Shown here: positions 17,031 through 25,087 of the stretch, one piece after another
How the letters are laid out: every line of letters starts with the position of its first letter
Position numbering within the stretch: position 1 is the stretch's first letter
Origin: a bacterium
GTDB taxonomy: Bacteria > Patescibacteriota > Patescibacteriia > UBA2169
Reading direction: 5' to 3'
Length of the DNA stretch: 33,463 bases
NCBI GenBank assembly: GCA_002687895.1
Contig: NZBL01000011.1
Coordinates: 1 to 33,463 of the forward strand
Made by a program: the position numbers and the translations under genes
Notes under the pieces: model-generated
Databases searched by the model: none
The model's input: only the letters and a program-made list of their open reading frames with translations
What the model was told of the DNA's origin: nothing

Positions 17031-17339
17031 TCAGTTGGAAACTGATGATTTTGGCACTCTCGTTGGTGAGACAGAGAGCACGTTTTGGTAGTCGTCATTG
17101 ATAAGCCCTCCCCAGGTAGTTACTGCTTCAAGATAAATGGTATTTGTTCCTACCAAGAATACTCTATAGAGATTGCGAAGTAATAAAGTATCCTCACTAC
17201 CATCTATAAATTCTAGAACAACTTTTAGATGATGGTCCGGGAAGTCTCCGATTCTGCATTCTGCTCGCAGGTCATCAACCTGCTGTGATAGAGCGCAAGG
17301 ACCTGCTCTTGTGTTTTTAAAAAGAACCGAGTCAGTCAT
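17031..17339 (-). CDS. Small hypothetical protein, paralogous to 16553..16867
   Basis: AAGGAGGT Shine-Dalgarno just upstream of the ATG at 17339; similar pattern to its neighbour. Confidence 0.55.
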   Translation of the reverse strand: MTDSVLFKNTRAGPCALSQQVDDLRAECRIGDFPDHHLKVVLEFIDGSEDTLLLRNLYRVFLVGTNTIYLEAVTTWGGLINDDYQNVLSVSPTRVPKSSVSN

Positions 17340-17398
17340 AGCTGACCTCCTTTCTAGTTTATGAAGACCTAATCAACGGCATGGTTATTATGAAGCAT

Positions 17399-18229
17399 TT
17401 AATGCTCTAGTGTCAAATAGGCAATGCGGCTAAATCCTTGTGAATCTCTTTGAATTGTAATCTTGTATCCAAGGTTTGAACTTAACTTTTTAAGCTTTCT
17501 TTCTTGTCTTGGATCAAATTCTAAGAACACATATCCACGACGGTTTAGTTTTTGTGGTAATTGTTGAATAAGTTTTTTGATTAAATCTAGTCCATCTTTT
17601 CCACCATTGTACACGAGTTCTGGCTGATGCAAGGTTTCTTTGTCTTGTGTCCAATCGTCTTGCCAGCCATAGGGTAGGTTAGCAACTATAATGTCAATTT
17701 TTTCTTTGACAGGTTCTAGAAGATCACCTTTTAATAGTGTGATGCGTTTTTCAAGCTTGCGCTCATATGTATTTTTTTGCGCAACTTCTAAAGCTTCTTG
17801 TGAAATATCAGTAGCTATAATTTTGGCGCGCGGAAAATCGTAGGCTAGGGTAATTGCAATGCAACCAGATCCAGTGCCAATATCAGCAATTGTGCCATTA
17901 AAGTCATTAGGTAGTTTTTGTTTGATAAAATCAATCATGTCTTCTGTTGCAGGGCGTGGGATGTGAACATGCTTGTTAATATAAAAATTGCGTCCATAGA
18001 ACTCTTTGCGAAGGGTCAAATAAGCAATTGGCTCATGTTGCGCTCTGCGCTCTACAAGATCATTAAATTGTTTTACTTTATCATCTGAAATATCTTCATT
18101 AGGATGCGATAGAACATATTCCCGCGGCTTATCAATAACATATGACAAAAGCACCTCAAGATCTAAGTGGCTGGATTTGAGGTGGCTGAGTTTTGGCAAT
18201 GAATTATTGAGGAGTTCTTTTATAGTCAT
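17399..18229 (-). CDS. prmC: Peptide chain release factor N5-glutamine methyltransferase
   Basis: ADIGTGSGCIAITLA SAM-binding motif; IIVANLPYGW catalytic motif (NLPY variant); adjacent to prfA. Confidence 0.92.
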   Translation of the reverse strand: MTIKELLNNSLPKLSHLKSSHLDLEVLLSYVIDKPREYVLSHPNEDISDDKVKQFNDLVERRAQHEPIAYLTLRKEFYGRNFYINKHVHIPRPATEDMIDFIKQKLPNDFNGTIADIGTGSGCIAITLAYDFPRAKIIATDISQEALEVAQKNTYERKLEKRITLLKGDLLEPVKEKIDIIVANLPYGWQDDWTQDKETLHQPELVYNGGKDGLDLIKKLIQQLPQKLNRRGYVFLEFDPRQERKLKKLSSNLGYKITIQRDSQGFSRIAYLTLEH

Positions 18230-18230
18230 G

Positions 18231-18257
18231 AGATCCTTCGGCTCCGCTTAGGATGAC
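18231..18257. repeat. Dispersed short repeat (GTCATCCTAAGCGGAGCCGAAGGATCT on - strand)
   Basis: Related to 27647-27672; resembles a widespread intergenic repeat known from many bacterial genomes. Confidence 0.55.
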
Positions 18258-19318
18258 GTGTTAGAGAGCTTTTGTTTTATATCTTCATCACGTAGAGCAA
18301 CAATCATTGGATCAATTTCACCATCCATAATTTTATCAATATTGCTCCAGTTTTTTTTGATTCTGTGGTCAGTAATCCTGTCCTGCGGGAAATTATATGT
18401 TCTGATTTTTTCGCTTCTGTCTCCTGTTCCTATTTGGCTGCGGCGAGTATCTGATTCTTGCTTTTGGCGTATGCTTTCATAGTGCGCGTTTACGCGGGTG
18501 CGCATAACTGTCATTGCTTTGATTCTGTTTTGCTGCTGGGATTTCTCGTCTTGCATAGAAACTGTAATTCCAGTTGGAATATGCACCATTCTAATTGCGG
18601 AATAGGTGGTGTTTACAGATTGGCCCCCATGTCCAGTTGAAGTTGAGGTCTCAATTTTCAAATCTTTTGGGTCAATGTCAGAGTCTTGCTCTTCTGCTTC
18701 TGGCATCACAGCAACTGTTACCGTAGAAGTATGAACTCTACCTGATTTTTCTGTTTCTGGAACTCGTTGCACGCGGTGTACACCAGATTCATACTTTAAG
18801 AAAGAGTAAGCATTAAGCCCTTTGATTTCAAAAGTTACTTCCTTAAATCCTCCAATTCCAATTCTATTGGTAGAAAGTAAATTTGTTTGCCATTTTTTCT
18901 CTTCCGCGTACTGGGAATACATTCGGAATAATTCCGCGGCAAATAAAGCTGATTCATCACCTCCTGCTGCGGCTCTAATTTCTATGATAATATTTTTTTT
19001 GTCATTAGGATCTTGGGGCAAAAGCGCAATGGTCAGTTCTCGCTCAACCTCTGTCTTCTTCTTAGTCAACGTTTGAATTTCTTCTTCAGCTAATTGAATC
19101 ATTTCAGCATCATCTGATTCTTGTTTTGTGTGTTTTGCATCTGTTAATTGTTTTTCAGTGGATTCATACTTATCTGCTAATTCTGTTTTGTCTTTTAGGT
19201 CGCTGTATTCCTGTGAGAGCGCTTTAAGTTTCTGCGTGTCAGAAGCTGCTTCAGGGGACTGAAGTTTTTTCTCTAGTTCATGTAATCTGGATTTGAGTTT
19301 TTTGATTTGATCAATCAT
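18248..19318 (-). CDS. prfA: Peptide chain release factor 1
   Basis: GGQ motif in TSTGHGGQSVNTTYSAIRMVHIPTG; GVHRVQRVPETEKSGRVHTSTVTVAV. Confidence 0.96.
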   Translation of the reverse strand: MIDQIKKLKSRLHELEKKLQSPEAASDTQKLKALSQEYSDLKDKTELADKYESTEKQLTDAKHTKQESDDAEMIQLAEEEIQTLTKKKTEVERELTIALLPQDPNDKKNIIIEIRAAAGGDESALFAAELFRMYSQYAEEKKWQTNLLSTNRIGIGGFKEVTFEIKGLNAYSFLKYESGVHRVQRVPETEKSGRVHTSTVTVAVMPEAEEQDSDIDPKDLKIETSTSTGHGGQSVNTTYSAIRMVHIPTGITVSMQDEKSQQQNRIKAMTVMRTRVNAHYESIRQKQESDTRRSQIGTGDRSEKIRTYNFPQDRITDHRIKKNWSNIDKIMDGEIDPMIVALRDEDIKQKLSNTSS

Positions 19319-19329
19319 ATTATAAACAA

Positions 19330-19380
19330 AAAATCGCCATTAATTATAGTATATTACAACTATAAAAATAAGGCGATTTT
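19330..19380 (-). terminator. Terminator-like hairpin downstream of rpmE with a TATAAT in its loop
   Basis: AAAATCGCC (19330-19338)/GGCGATTTT (19372-19380). Confidence 0.5.
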
Positions 19381-19387
19381 AAAATAG

Positions 19388-19699
19388 TTATTTTGCGTCT
19401 AAATCTGCTTTAATTTTTTCAAGCTTTGCTTGGTTATCTAATGCTTTCGCTTTCTTGTTGTCTGTTTTTCCTTTTTTTGATTTCCCGCGAAGATCAGTTG
19501 TCTTTTTTACCATTGCTTCAAAGCGCTCAACCCTGCCAGCTGTATCAATTAAATTCTGCTTTCCAGTATAAAAAGGATGGCATTTAGCGCATATTTCAGT
19601 GTGAATTTCTTGCATTGTTGAGCCAGTAGAAAACTTGTTGCCGCACGCGCAAGCAACTTTTGCTTCTGAATAATATTTTGGGTGAGTATCTTTTTTCAT
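19388..19699 (-). CDS. rpmE: 50S ribosomal protein L31 with lysine-rich tail
   Basis: [28 protein letters not shown]...[26 protein letters not shown]; start at the internal ATG 19699. Confidence 0.93.
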   Translation of the reverse strand: MKKDTHPKYYSEAKVACACGNKFSTGSTMQEIHTEICAKCHPFYTGKQNLIDTAGRVERFEAMVKKTTDLRGKSKKGKTDNKKAKALDNQAKLEKIKADLDAK

Positions 19700-19762
19700 A
19701 CCAGAATATAATACTATATTTATCCACAAAATGCAATAGTTGACCAAAATGTTGTATTAAAT

Positions 19763-19791
19763 TTGCATTATTTCTAGTCTTGTGTTATAGT
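19763..19791 (+). promoter_or_regulatory. Putative rpsB promoter
   Basis: TTGCAT - 17 nt - TATAGT. Confidence 0.55.
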
Positions 19792-19812
19792 TTTGTTTAC
19801 TATTAATAAACA

Positions 19813-19872
19813 TACAGTATTGAGGATGATTTTCCTCCCAAAATTGGGCTAGTCATCTTGCGACATACTGTA
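19813..19872 (+). promoter_or_regulatory. Structured rpsB mRNA leader (candidate S2 autoregulatory element)
   Basis: Nested stems TACAGTAT/ATACTGTA, AGGATGA/TCATCTT, CCCA/TGGG. Confidence 0.5.
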
Positions 19873-19892
19873 GAAGCTAAAAGGAATAATAT

Positions 19893-20600
19893 ATGTCAGA
19901 AAAAATTACTATTCCCTCAATAGAGGAAATGATGGAAGCAGGGGTGCACTATGGCCACACAACAAGCAGGTGGCATCCAAACGCAAAGCAATACCTATAT
20001 GGTAGGCGCGGCACTATCCATGTTATTGATGTTGAAAAAACACGTGAAAAGCTGGAGCAGGCTGCAAATCTTGCAAGCTCATTATCAAAGCAAGGAAAAC
20101 AAGTTTTATTCGTAGGAGTAAAGCCTTTGGCCCGCAAAACAGTAAAAGAGCAGGCAATCAGGTCTAAAAGTCCGCACATGACAAACAGGTGGATTGGAGG
20201 AACATTAACAAATCCTTCTGCAATACAAAGCATGCTAAAGAGAATGAAGAAGTTTGATGAAGACAAAGCTTCTGGCAGGCTAGCCAAGTACACTAAGCGC
20301 GAGCAATTGGATTTTACAGAAGATTATGAAAAGCTTAATCAATCAATCGGCGGAATCCGCGATCTTAGCGGAAAGCCTGGCGCAGTATTTATTGTTGATG
20401 TAAAATATGACAAAACAGCCTTAGCTGAGGCGCGAAAGCTTAAGATACCGGTCATCGCGCTAAGTGACAGCAATGTTGATCCAAAAAAGCTTAGTTACCC
20501 AATTCCAGCGAATGATGATGCTTTGAAATCTATTGAGTTGATCACAAAAACTATTGCTGACGCTGTTCTTGCGGGCAAAGAATCTAATGAAACAAATTAA
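19893..20600 (+). CDS. rpsB: 30S ribosomal protein S2
   Basis: MMEAGVHYGHTTSRWHPNAKQYLYGRRGTIHVID; NRWIGGTLTN; PVIALSDSNVDP. Confidence 0.97.
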   Translation: MSEKITIPSIEEMMEAGVHYGHTTSRWHPNAKQYLYGRRGTIHVIDVEKTREKLEQAANLASSLSKQGKQVLFVGVKPLARKTVKEQAIRSKSPHMTNRWIGGTLTNPSAIQSMLKRMKKFDEDKASGRLAKYTKREQLDFTEDYEKLNQSIGGIRDLSGKPGAVFIVDVKYDKTALAEARKLKIPVIALSDSNVDPKKLSYPIPANDDALKSIELITKTIADAVLAGKESNETN

Positions 20601-20616
20601 ATAATCACTTTTATAT

Positions 20617-21108
20617 ATGTCAGACAAACAAACAATTATAAAATTAAGAACCCAGACAGGCGCTGGCATTGTTGATATTAAGGAAGCTCTAGACGAAGCA
20701 GGCGGAGATGAAGAAAAAGCTCTAGATATTTTGCGCGAAAAAGGCCAAAAAATAGCAGCCAAAAGAGCTGATCGTGAAACAGGAGAAGGATGGGTTGGAT
20801 CATACGTACATGCCAATGGAAAAGTTTCAGCTCAGGTAAAATTAATGTGTGAAACAGATTTTGTTGCCCGCAATGAGGATTTCCAGCAGCTTGCATATAA
20901 TTTAGCCATGCAGGTTGTTGCCACAGATCCAGTTTATCTTAATAAAGAAGCAGTGCCAGAAGGCAAATCAGTTGATGATGAAGAGTTATTAATAAATCAA
21001 AAATTCATCAAAGACGACTCAAAAACCATTCAACAGCTTTTGGACGAGGCAACAGCTAAAATTGGAGAAAAGATTGAAATTGCGGGATATAGCAGATTAC
21101 AGATATAA
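20617..21108 (+). CDS. tsf: Elongation factor Ts (short form)
   Basis: LRTQTGAGIVDIKEALDEAGGDEEKALDILREKG; CETDFVARNEDF; 163 aa only. Confidence 0.95.
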   Translation: MSDKQTIIKLRTQTGAGIVDIKEALDEAGGDEEKALDILREKGQKIAAKRADRETGEGWVGSYVHANGKVSAQVKLMCETDFVARNEDFQQLAYNLAMQVVATDPVYLNKEAVPEGKSVDDEELLINQKFIKDDSKTIQQLLDEATAKIGEKIEIAGYSRLQI

Positions 21109-21128
21109 ATGCTAATTATGATAATAAG

Positions 21129-21160
21129 TGCGAATTCATTATAAAGGATTCGCATTTATT
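21129..21160 (+). terminator. Hairpin between tsf and pyrH
   Basis: TGCGAAT...ATTCGCA followed by TTTATTTT. Confidence 0.55.
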
Positions 21161-21174
21161 TTATAGAATAATTT

Positions 21175-21888
21175 ATGAATAATTCATACAAGAGAATTTT
21201 GCTCAAGCTTTCTGGAGAAGCTTTGAGCGGAAAAGACAAGTTTGGCTTGGATTTTAAAGTAGTGCGCTCTATTGCGCATGAGTTTTGCGAGCTTAATAAG
21301 CTTGGAGCTGAAATAGCCATTGTTGTTGGAGGAGGAAATATATTCCGCGGAAGAAATATTCCAAAAGATTCAATAGATAGGGCTACGGCAGATTATATGG
21401 GAATGACAGCAACCATAATCAATGCAATTGCTTTGCAAGCTGAAATAGAGAGATGCGGCGCAAAAGCCCGCGTGCTGACTGCTATATCCATGAAAGAAGT
21501 TGCAGAAGACTATATCCGCAGAAAAGCCAGAGCACATTTAAAAGACGGCAAAATAGTCATTTTCGCAGCTGGAGTTGGAAGCCCGTATTTTACAACAGAT
21601 ACTGCAGCTGCTTTGCGAGCTTTAGAGATTGAAGCAGATGTTTTATTAAAAGCAACAACTAATGTTGATGGAGTATATACAAGCGACCCAAAAGATAAAT
21701 CAAAAAAATCTAAAAAACTTAAAAAAGTAAGCTATCACACAGCTCTTGTAAAAAGGCTTAATGTAATGGATTCAACAGCGTTTTCGCTCTGCCGCGATAA
21801 TAATATGCCTATTATAGTATTTAAATACAAGCCAAATGTTTTAAAGAAAATATTATCAGGAAAAGAAGTTGGAACTTTGGTATCGTAA
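21175..21888 (+). CDS. pyrH: UMP kinase
   Basis: RILLKLSGEALSG; VVGGGNIFRGR; ATADYMGMTATIINAIALQ. Confidence 0.96.
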   Translation: MNNSYKRILLKLSGEALSGKDKFGLDFKVVRSIAHEFCELNKLGAEIAIVVGGGNIFRGRNIPKDSIDRATADYMGMTATIINAIALQAEIERCGAKARVLTAISMKEVAEDYIRRKARAHLKDGKIVIFAAGVGSPYFTTDTAAALRALEIEADVLLKATTNVDGVYTSDPKDKSKKSKKLKKVSYHTALVKRLNVMDSTAFSLCRDNNMPIIVFKYKPNVLKKILSGKEVGTLVS

Positions 21889-21930
21889 ATTTAAAGTGAC
21901 GAAATTCAATATTTGTGGTATACTGTTTGT

Positions 21931-22938
21931 ATGGAAAAATCAAAAAGAAAAATAGCAATCAATGGATTTGGGAGAATAGGGCGGGCTGCTTTTAAAATCG
22001 CCATTGAGAAAAAAGACATTGAAATTGCGGCTATAAATGATTTAGTTGATCCAGAAACATTGGCTTATCTTTTGAAATATGATACTGTGTATGGCCATTA
22101 CACAAAAAAAATAGATCATGACAAGGATAATTTGATTATAGATGGTAAAGAGATTCCAATTTTAAAAGAAAAAGATCCAAAAGATCTGCCTTGGAAAAAG
22201 ATGCAAATTGATGTGGTAATTGAGTCAACTGGTTTGTTTGTAAAGCATAATGATGTGAAAAATCATATCAAAGCAGGTGCAAAAAGAGTTATTGTGAGTG
22301 CTCCTGCAAAAGATGACAAAGTTGCAACGCATGTTATAAGTGTAAACACAGAAGGCGGAATCAAAGGTGAGATTGTATCTAATGCATCATGCACAACTAA
22401 TTGCATTGCGCCTGTGGTAAATATCATAAACCAAGAATATGGAATTGAAAAAGCAATGATGACCACTATCCATTCATATACAGCAAGTCAAAATTTGGTA
22501 GATGGTCCACACAAGGATTTAAGAAGATCGCGCGCTGCCAGCCAGAACATTGTTCCAACCACAACTGGAGCCGCAACTGCTGCAGCAAAAACTATTCCAG
22601 AAATAAAAAATAAATTTGACGGCATTGCCATTCGCGTGCCAACCATTAATGGCTCCCTTTCTGATTTCACGTTTGTACTCACGGAAGACGTCACAGCAGA
22701 AGAGGTAAATAACTTGTTCCGAGAGAAAGCAGAACAATATCCATATCATGGCATTGTGGAAGTAACTGACGAATCCTTGGTCTCGCATGATATTATTGGA
22801 AACCCACATTCAGCAATTATAGATTTAGGATTTACCAGAGTGGTGGACGGAAACATGCTGAAAGTTCTTGCATGGTATGACAATGAATGGGGATATGCAA
22901 ATCGTTTGGTTGAAATGGTAGAGGAGTTAGAGATTTAA
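21931..22938 (+). CDS. gap: Glyceraldehyde-3-phosphate dehydrogenase
   Basis: INGFGRIGRAAFK; SNASCTTNCIAPV; WYDNEWGYANRLVEM; ATG at 21931. Confidence 0.97.
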   Translation: MEKSKRKIAINGFGRIGRAAFKIAIEKKDIEIAAINDLVDPETLAYLLKYDTVYGHYTKKIDHDKDNLIIDGKEIPILKEKDPKDLPWKKMQIDVVIESTGLFVKHNDVKNHIKAGAKRVIVSAPAKDDKVATHVISVNTEGGIKGEIVSNASCTTNCIAPVVNIINQEYGIEKAMMTTIHSYTASQNLVDGPHKDLRRSRAASQNIVPTTTGAATAAAKTIPEIKNKFDGIAIRVPTINGSLSDFTFVLTEDVTAEEVNNLFREKAEQYPYHGIVEVTDESLVSHDIIGNPHSAIIDLGFTRVVDGNMLKVLAWYDNEWGYANRLVEMVEELEI

Positions 22939-22952
22939 TATTTATTAACACA

Positions 22953-22975
22953 AAAAGCGGCTAAATGTCGCTTTT
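22953..22975 (+). terminator. Hairpin downstream of gap
   Basis: AAAAGCGGC-taaat-GTCGCTTTT. Confidence 0.6.
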
Positions 22976-22983
22976 ATGTATTC

Positions 22984-23829
22984 ATGAGTAATAAAAAAGA
23001 GAAAATTGCAGTTGTAGCTTCTGGGGGTGGTATGAGCTGCAGCTATGCTGCAGGTGCTATTGCGTCACTTGTGGATCATCATAATTTTAAGCATCCAGAT
23101 ATTGTAATTGCAGGCTCTGGGTCTGCTGGAACACTTGCATATTATGCAGCTGGCCAGCACAACAAGTTCAAGCGGATTTGGCTGGATTTGCTGGCAAGCA
23201 AAAAATTTATAAATCTGTCCCGGTTTTGGAAAATTATTGATATTGATTATTTAATAGATACTGTATTCCGCGAAAAAGAGCCTTTAGATGTTCGTGCTGT
23301 GTGCAATTCACCAGTAAAGGTATTGGTTGCAGTGACTGATTATGCTACTGGTGATTTAGTGTATTTTTCCAATAAAGACAGGCAAGACCATGATGAGGTT
23401 TTTGAAATTCTGCGCGCGAGCAAGGCTTTGCCTTTAGCATTTAATAAAAGAATCTGGGTTGATGGAAAAGCATATTGCGATTCCTATTTATCAGCAAGCT
23501 TAAGCGCGCACATTAGAGAGGCTATTAAAGAAGGCGCGACAAAAGTTATTGCGATTAACAATACTGTTAAGCGCCCTATAAATGAAACATTTTTTTCTGC
23601 ATGGGTTAGGGTGCGTGGAAAAAAGTTCCGTAAGCATTATTATAAGCAAATGAAAAAAGCAGACCAATATAAGGTTCCGGGCCATATTGAAGTGGAGTGT
23701 ATTGAACCAGAAACCAAGCTTCCGATTAGTACGTTTCAGCACAACACAAAAGGATTAAAAGAGACATATAAAACAGGCTACAATGACATGAAAACGCATA
23801 AGGGAGTGGTTAAGCTGTTGAATAGTTGA
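22984..23829 (+). CDS. Patatin-like phospholipase family protein
   Basis: ASGGGMSCSYAAGAIASL oxyanion-hole motif, IAGSGSAGTLAYYAAG elbow, WVDGKAY catalytic Asp region. Confidence 0.75.
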   Translation: MSNKKEKIAVVASGGGMSCSYAAGAIASLVDHHNFKHPDIVIAGSGSAGTLAYYAAGQHNKFKRIWLDLLASKKFINLSRFWKIIDIDYLIDTVFREKEPLDVRAVCNSPVKVLVAVTDYATGDLVYFSNKDRQDHDEVFEILRASKALPLAFNKRIWVDGKAYCDSYLSASLSAHIREAIKEGATKVIAINNTVKRPINETFFSAWVRVRGKKFRKHYYKQMKKADQYKVPGHIEVECIEPETKLPISTFQHNTKGLKETYKTGYNDMKTHKGVVKLLNS

Positions 23830-23860
23830 TTTTGAGCGTGTGCGTGCTAGTATAATATAT

Positions 23861-25081
23861 ATGCGCCAATCTCAATTATTTGGAAAAACAAGTAAAACAA
23901 AGGAGGCAGCAGCAGCAAGCATCAACCATGAACTATTAGTTCGTGCTGGTTTTGTGGATCAATTGATGGCAGGTGTATATTCATATTTACCTTTGGGGTG
24001 GCGCGTGCTTGATCGAATCAGCGACATTGTGCGTGAGGAGATGGATGCTGTGGGCGGACTTGAGGTTTCTTTGCCTGCGTTGCATCCAAAAGAGAATTGG
24101 GAAAAAACTGGCAGATGGGGTAGTCTGGATATTTTGTTTAAGACCAAATCCCAAACCAAAACAGAATATGCTCTTGGCCCTACGCATGAAGAAGTAATTG
24201 TGCCTCTAGCTAAAAAACATATTGCATCTTACCGCGATTTGCCTGGGTATTGGTATCAAATTCAAGTAAAATTCAGGGATGAGCTTCGCGCAAAAGCAGG
24301 ACTGCTTCGTGGGCGTGAGTTTTTGATGAAGGATTTATATAGTTTTCATACATCTGCACAAGATTTAAAAGAATATTATGAACAGATGAAAGATGCTTAC
24401 TTAAAAGTTTTTAAACGATGCAAATTAGACGCAATTGTAACAGAGGCTTCTGGAGGATCCTTCACAAAAGAGTATTCTCATGAGTTTCAAGTAGAAACTA
24501 AGAATGGCGAAGATCTAATTTTCCGTTGTTCTTGTGGAATGGTTCGCAACAAAGAGATTGTCCCAGATCTCAAAGATGGAGGTGCTTGCCCTGAATGCGG
24601 AAAAGCTGTAGAAGCTGTTAAATCTATTGAAGTTGGAAATATATTTGATTTAGGCAAGAAGTTTTCTAAAGATTTTAACTTAAAATTCACAGATGAAGAT
24701 GGAAAAGAAAAAGAAGTTATAATTGGGTGCTATGGAATTGGAATTTCGCGCTTAATGGGTTCAATCGTGGAAATTCATAATGATAAACAAGGAATAATCT
24801 GGCCAAAAGAGGTTTCGCCTTTTAAGTATCACTTAGTGTCATTGGGTGATGATGAAAAGGTCTACAAACAATCAGAAAGGGTGTACAATGATTTGGTCAA
24901 AAAGGACAAAGAAGTTTTGTGGGATGATAGGCGCGAAGAGTCAAACGCAGAAAAATTAGCAGATGCAGATCTTATAGGAATCAGCACGCGTTTGGTCATT
25001 AGCCCTAAGTTAGGTGACAAGATTGAAGTCAAAGAACGTGATTCTAAAAATAGCAAATTAGTTTCAGCAAAAGAATTATAA
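23861..25081 (+). CDS. proS: Proline--tRNA ligase (short form without large insertion/editing domain)
   Basis: LPLGWRVLDRISDIVREEMD; RDELRAKAGLLRGREFLMKDLYSFH; CYGIGISRLMGSIVE; start ATG at 23861. Confidence 0.95.
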   Translation: MRQSQLFGKTSKTKEAAAASINHELLVRAGFVDQLMAGVYSYLPLGWRVLDRISDIVREEMDAVGGLEVSLPALHPKENWEKTGRWGSLDILFKTKSQTKTEYALGPTHEEVIVPLAKKHIASYRDLPGYWYQIQVKFRDELRAKAGLLRGREFLMKDLYSFHTSAQDLKEYYEQMKDAYLKVFKRCKLDAIVTEASGGSFTKEYSHEFQVETKNGEDLIFRCSCGMVRNKEIVPDLKDGGACPECGKAVEAVKSIEVGNIFDLGKKFSKDFNLKFTDEDGKEKEVIIGCYGIGISRLMGSIVEIHNDKQGIIWPKEVSPFKYHLVSLGDDEKVYKQSERVYNDLVKKDKEVLWDDRREESNAEKLADADLIGISTRLVISPKLGDKIEVKERDSKNSKLVSAKEL

Positions 25082-25087
25082 GGTCAT

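Noticed and set aside
16980-17381. 11-bp inverted repeat TGCCGTTGATT/AATCAACGGCA flanking the 17031..17339 gene
   Set aside because: Short enough to be chance in this interval and no second boundary feature comparable to the bp 93-2165 cassettes.
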